The notes under the pieces were generated by a model. That model was not told where the DNA came from. It ran no database searches and saw nothing but the letters and a program-made list of their open reading frames with translations. From the NCBI RefSeq assembly GCF_000372965.1, contig NZ_KB890024.1, positions 3,474,839-3,538,838 of the forward strand: a DNA stretch of 64,000 nt, given 5' to 3'. Both the position numbers and the translations under genes were made by a program. Source of the stretch: Hoeflea sp. 108. Lineage in GTDB: Bacteria > Pseudomonadota > Alphaproteobacteria > Rhizobiales > Rhizobiaceae. Of this stretch, positions 61,213 to 64,000 are shown in pieces; the stretch's first letter is position 1; the number at the start of each line of letters is the position of its first letter.

Positions 61213-62235
61213 TCACCACAATGGATCGACAAGCTTACCGCAGGCGATCGAGTTCGCCTTCTCGGCTGGCAGGTGGCCGAAGAAATTCAGGTTGGTGACG
61301 CAGATCTCGCCATTGCCGAAGGCGATGCTGGCCGGCGCGCCCAGCGGCGCCTGAAGCGGGTTGCCCAGCTGCTGGCGCTTCTTGGTGTCGGCGCTGACCT
61401 TCCAGACCTCGCTTCGCGCGGTTTCCGTGAGGTAGAAATTGCCTTCGGCATCCACTTCCAGGCCATCCATGTTGTCGTAGCCATAGGCCAGCATCTCGGC
61501 CTTGCCGGCGCTGCCGTCGGCGTTGATCGGCACTTTCACCAGCATCGGAATGCCCCCGGTGACGCCGAACAGCGACTTGCCGTCGCCAGATAGCGCAATG
61601 CCGTTGACGCCGACGGGATAGCCGCTCAACGACCTGTCACCAGGGCTGAACAGCGGATCCTTGGACCACACCTCCGCCGACCTGCTTGCAGGATCGACCT
61701 TCCAGATCGCCTGCAGGCTGAGGTCGGAGACATAGACCTTGCCGTCGGCGGCGACGGCCGGATCGTCGGGGAAGCAGAACGGATAGCCGTCGGCGCGCGT
61801 CACCACCGGTTCGACCTTGCCGGTCGAGATCGTGACCTTGTAGAGGCCCGATTTGGTGACGGTGGCATCGCCGCAAGCCTCCACCGCGAGGTTGGCCTTG
61901 GCCGGCCACGGGAAATGCCTGGAGTACTCCGAGAACGCCACGTAGATCGTGTCCTTGCGGTCCCAGTCGAGGCCGACGGTGCTGCCTTCGGCATTGCCGA
62001 CGACACTGCGCAGATCGGCGATCCGGCTTGCTTTGCCGTCCTTGTCGACGCGCATGATGTGGCCGGAGTGGTAGAGGCTGACGAAGTAGCCGCCCGCGCC
62101 ATCGGAGACCAGGCCCTCCGGCGCGTCGTCGAACTGCGCCAGGATGCGCCAGTCGGACGCGGACGCCGGTGCTGCCAGAGTTGGCAAGACCGCGGATGAC
62201 AAGAGAAGTGCAAGTGTCGCTGCGCTGCGTAGCAT
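61213..62235 (-). CDS. Secreted SMP-30/NHL-type beta-propeller protein
   Basis: A 340-residue periplasmic protein. The signal peptide MLRSAATLALLLSSAVLPTLAAPASA is followed by a propeller with repeated VD...G/YV/F-ISD patterns (EGLVSDGAGGYFVSLY, GKVYVSDLSLQAIWKVDP, GNFYLTETARSEVWKV). SMP-30/gluconolactonase-like domains bind divalent metal and often act as lactonases, but the catalytic residues are not certain here. GGAGGAGGAAA supports the ATG. It could also be a lectin-like sensor. It is a single-gene unit. Confidence 0.8.
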   Translation of the reverse strand: MLRSAATLALLLSSAVLPTLAAPASASDWRILAQFDDAPEGLVSDGAGGYFVSLYHSGHIMRVDKDGKASRIADLRSVVGNAEGSTVGLDWDRKDTIYVAFSEYSRHFPWPAKANLAVEACGDATVTKSGLYKVTISTGKVEPVVTRADGYPFCFPDDPAVAADGKVYVSDLSLQAIWKVDPASRSAEVWSKDPLFSPGDRSLSGYPVGVNGIALSGDGKSLFGVTGGIPMLVKVPINADGSAGKAEMLAYGYDNMDGLEVDAEGNFYLTETARSEVWKVSADTKKRQQLGNPLQAPLGAPASIAFGNGEICVTNLNFFGHLPAEKANSIACGKLVDPLW

Positions 62236-62458
62236 CGGTTTCCTCCTCCGCAGGTTCGTCCTGCTTCGGATCGAAGGTCCGCAACCCTGAAATGTCAGGC
62301 ATCGTCCGCTCGGACTAAGCCGCAGCCCCACATGCAGCGATGGCTGAAGCAGCGGAATCATCGCCCGAGGGTCATGCGGCAAAGCCTTCGAATGACTCGG
62401 ACTTTTGGCAAGGCCGCCTGGCCGGCATCAACTACCGGCGTTGTGCAGCTGTCTCTGG

Positions 62459-63346
62459 TTACGAGCGCCTGGCAAGGACATCGACGAGCAGGAATGCCGT
62501 CACGACCGCCAACCCCGCAGCCGTCAGCCACGACCATGAATAGACCGGCGAGAACCCTTCGACGATGAATGTCAGGACAGGCAGAGCGGCCATTGTCACC
62601 ATGACCGTGTAGGCGTCGCACCGACCGATACCCACTTGCAGAAGATAGAGCGGGGCGAGAACGCTGACGACGGACACCACCAGCAGCTGGACGAGGAGCA
62701 GGTTGGACCACTCGATCCCGGCGGTATCTGCGCCCCACGTCATCGCCAGCGAGACAGGCAGGATCAGATAGAAGCGATGGGCGAGGACGGCGCCGAACTT
62801 CCAGCCGCGGTTCAGGAGGGTCTTGGACGCGATGGTGATCAGCACGGCACCGACACCGGCAGCAGCGCTGGCCGACAGTCCGAGCAAGGCGTTCCAGCCG
62901 AAGGTGGCAAAGCCGCTTCCCTGCATGGCCGAAAGCCCTAGGACGGCGCAGCCGACAAGGATGCCGCCGCAGACGGCAACGCGCATGCGCGTCGGGCGTT
63001 CACCGGTCAGGATGAAGGCGATGCCGACCGCCAGCAGCGGACCGATGCCGATTTCGACGGCGCCGACGATGGCGGGTTCGATCAGCTTCAGGGCGTAGAA
63101 GAAGCACAGGAAGGTGAGAGCCGTGCTGGCGTTGAGCAGCAGCAGCGGTCCCCAGGCTTTCTCGCCCACGCCCTGGCGCGACAATGCAAGAAAGAAGCCC
63201 GCGGTGAGCGCAAAGCTGATGAGGACGAAGAAGGGCGACGGGAAGCTCGACAGCCATGTGCCGAACATCACCTTGCCGATTGCCTGGAGGAATACGGCGA
63301 GCACGATCATAGCCCGGCCGAAATGCGCCGCCGATATGGAATTCAC
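62459..63346 (-). CDS. DMT superfamily (EamA) permease
   Basis: A 295-residue inner-membrane transporter with about ten helices in two EamA repeats. The first repeat ends PLLAVGIAFILTGERPTRMRVAVC; the second has SVLAPLYLLQVGIGRCDAYTVMV and ends VTAFLLVDVLARRS. It differs clearly from the DMT protein at 6359. The start is GTG (NSISAAHFGR...), with no strong ribosome site; an in-frame ATG 12 codons on (IVLAVF) is possible. Export of an amino acid or similar metabolite is likely but unproven. Confidence 0.85.
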   Translation of the reverse strand: MNSISAAHFGRAMIVLAVFLQAIGKVMFGTWLSSFPSPFFVLISFALTAGFFLALSRQGVGEKAWGPLLLLNASTALTFLCFFYALKLIEPAIVGAVEIGIGPLLAVGIAFILTGERPTRMRVAVCGGILVGCAVLGLSAMQGSGFATFGWNALLGLSASAAAGVGAVLITIASKTLLNRGWKFGAVLAHRFYLILPVSLAMTWGADTAGIEWSNLLLVQLLVVSVVSVLAPLYLLQVGIGRCDAYTVMVTMAALPVLTFIVEGFSPVYSWSWLTAAGLAVVTAFLLVDVLARRS

Positions 63347-63461
63347 GTGCTGGCCCCACCGTTTGGTACGGCCCTTACACGGCAGGGCCAGCGTGGCGCA
63401 ACCATTTCAGGGGATACGTGTTATAGTTGCCCACCCAAGGAGGGAGGAAAGGAGACATCCG

Positions 63462-63647
63462 ATGAAGGAGTTTCAATGCGGGTCGCTCGTCCCCGGCTGC
63501 CAATGGCATACGCGCCACGAGGACGAAGCTGAGATCATGCGCCGTGTCGCAGAGCACCTGCGCGAGACGCATGGCGAAACCGTCATCCGCGAGACGATGA
63601 TCGAAGCGATCCGCTCGCGCATCGAGAAGGTACGCGACGTCGCCTGA
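63462..63647 (+). CDS. DUF1059 small protein
   Basis: A 61-residue protein starting MKEFQCGSLVPGCQWHTRHED and continuing EIMRRVAEHLRETHGETVI, the exact DUF1059 pattern (C-G-x-L-V-P-G-C). Two cysteines and several histidines (His16, His19 and others) may bind metal. GGAAAGGAG precedes the ATG. The family is widespread in soil bacteria and archaea; its role is unknown. It is convergent with cca, with only two bases between the stops. Confidence 0.92.
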   Translation: MKEFQCGSLVPGCQWHTRHEDEAEIMRRVAEHLRETHGETVIRETMIEAIRSRIEKVRDVA

Positions 63648-63649
63648 CG

Positions 63650-64000
63650 TCAGGCCTGACTGTCAAGGCTATCGGCGGCGCGCTTGAGCAGTGCGTCGCT
63701 TTCCAGCGAAAAACCGCTATCGACCCATTCGGCTTCCAGCGCCTTGAGCAATGCGCCGAGCCTGGCGCCTTCGACGCCGAGCGGCGCAAGATCGCCGCCG
63801 CGCAGCGGGAACTGCGGTTTCTGCCACTTCTGCGCATGAGACAGCAGACGGAAATAGCCGCCGGCCTCGACCAGCGCCTTATCGTCCTGCTGGGCCCGGC
63901 CGCGCGCGGCCGCAAGGTCGAGGCGCAGCCGGTCGAGATGACCCTGCAAATTGCCGCGGTAGAGCCGCTTGGCCAGCTCGCCCTCGGTAACCTTGGGCTC
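63650..64000 (-). CDS. cca: CCA tRNA nucleotidyltransferase, C-terminal part (5' end outside window)
   Basis: The visible 116 residues match the C-terminal RNA-binding region of rhizobial CCA-adding enzymes (LAKRLYRGNLQGHLDRLRLD, then PQFPLRGGDLAPLGVEGARLGALLKALE). This G-x-D-L...G-P/A-x-x-G-x-x-L pattern is typical of the tail domain. The catalytic nucleotidyltransferase head lies beyond the right edge, so activity cannot be judged here. It is convergent with DUF1059. Confidence 0.8.
   Translation of the reverse strand, partial: EPKVTEGELAKRLYRGNLQGHLDRLRLDLAAARGRAQQDDKALVEAGGYFRLLSHAQKWQKPQFPLRGGDLAPLGVEGARLGALLKALEAEWVDSGFSLESDALLKRAADSLDSQA

Overview
The window is high-GC chromosomal DNA. 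The gene families present (petABC-type bc1 operon, BA14K protein, UbiK, rplY-pth-ychF block, ETF-beta lysine methyltransferase, CHxDV-type small secreted proteins, rhizobial palindromic repeats) point to a Hyphomicrobiales alphaproteobacterium, most likely of the Mesorhizobium/Aminobacter (Phyllobacteriaceae) type. This is inferred from protein recognition by eye, not from a database search. There is no rRNA, tRNA, CRISPR array, prophage or insertion sequence that I can support.

Layout. 0-6 kb: a truncated amino-acid-type substrate-binding protein, a LysR regulator, a CPA2 cation/proton antiporter, a GNAT/XRE-cupin pair with a clear self-operator, and a putative ETF-beta lysine methyltransferase. 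6-13.5 kb: a DMT exporter, a frameshifted autotransporter divergent from an AraC-like regulator, a DUF1127-like small protein, and a membrane-anchored winged-helix/TPR regulator. 13.7-17 kb: the most unusual stretch, with two paralogous secreted Cys/His-repeat proteins, two cold-shock genes, a double Kazal-like lipoprotein and a BA14K protein. 17-23 kb: MBL hydrolase, ilvE, and a MarR / response regulator / histidine kinase cassette resembling petPR. 22-25 kb: metQ-metN-metI with palindromes between metQ and metN. 25-34 kb: glycosyltransferase, csaA, ybjN-like, ubiK, lgt-midA, pgeF, a pseudo-M24 protein, a lipoprotein and prs. 34-37 kb: chrB-chrA and a TSUP permease. 37-42 kb: rplY-pth-[insertion]-ychF, where an orphan gene sits beside a decayed copy of the pth 3' end. 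42-46 kb: an I78-like inhibitor protein, an APH(3')-II-type phosphotransferase, a CorA transporter and two MaoC hydratases. 46-50 kb: apt and the bc1 operon. 50-55 kb: two tandem 625-residue ABC exporters. 55-64 kb: trmL, soxR with a SoxR box, hemF, a porin, a DEAD-box helicase, DUF1344, an SMP-30-like protein, a DMT exporter, DUF1059 and the C-terminal part of cca.

Most genes are core housekeeping or envelope functions. The accessory signals are the autotransporter frameshift, the insertion behind pth, the APH gene and the Cys/His-repeat/cold-shock duplication. Several regulator genes (XRE-cupin, MarR, SoxR) carry perfect inverted repeats right at their own promoters. Coordinates of starts were chosen from Shine-Dalgarno sequences, signal peptides and overlap with neighbours; alternatives are stated where they matter.
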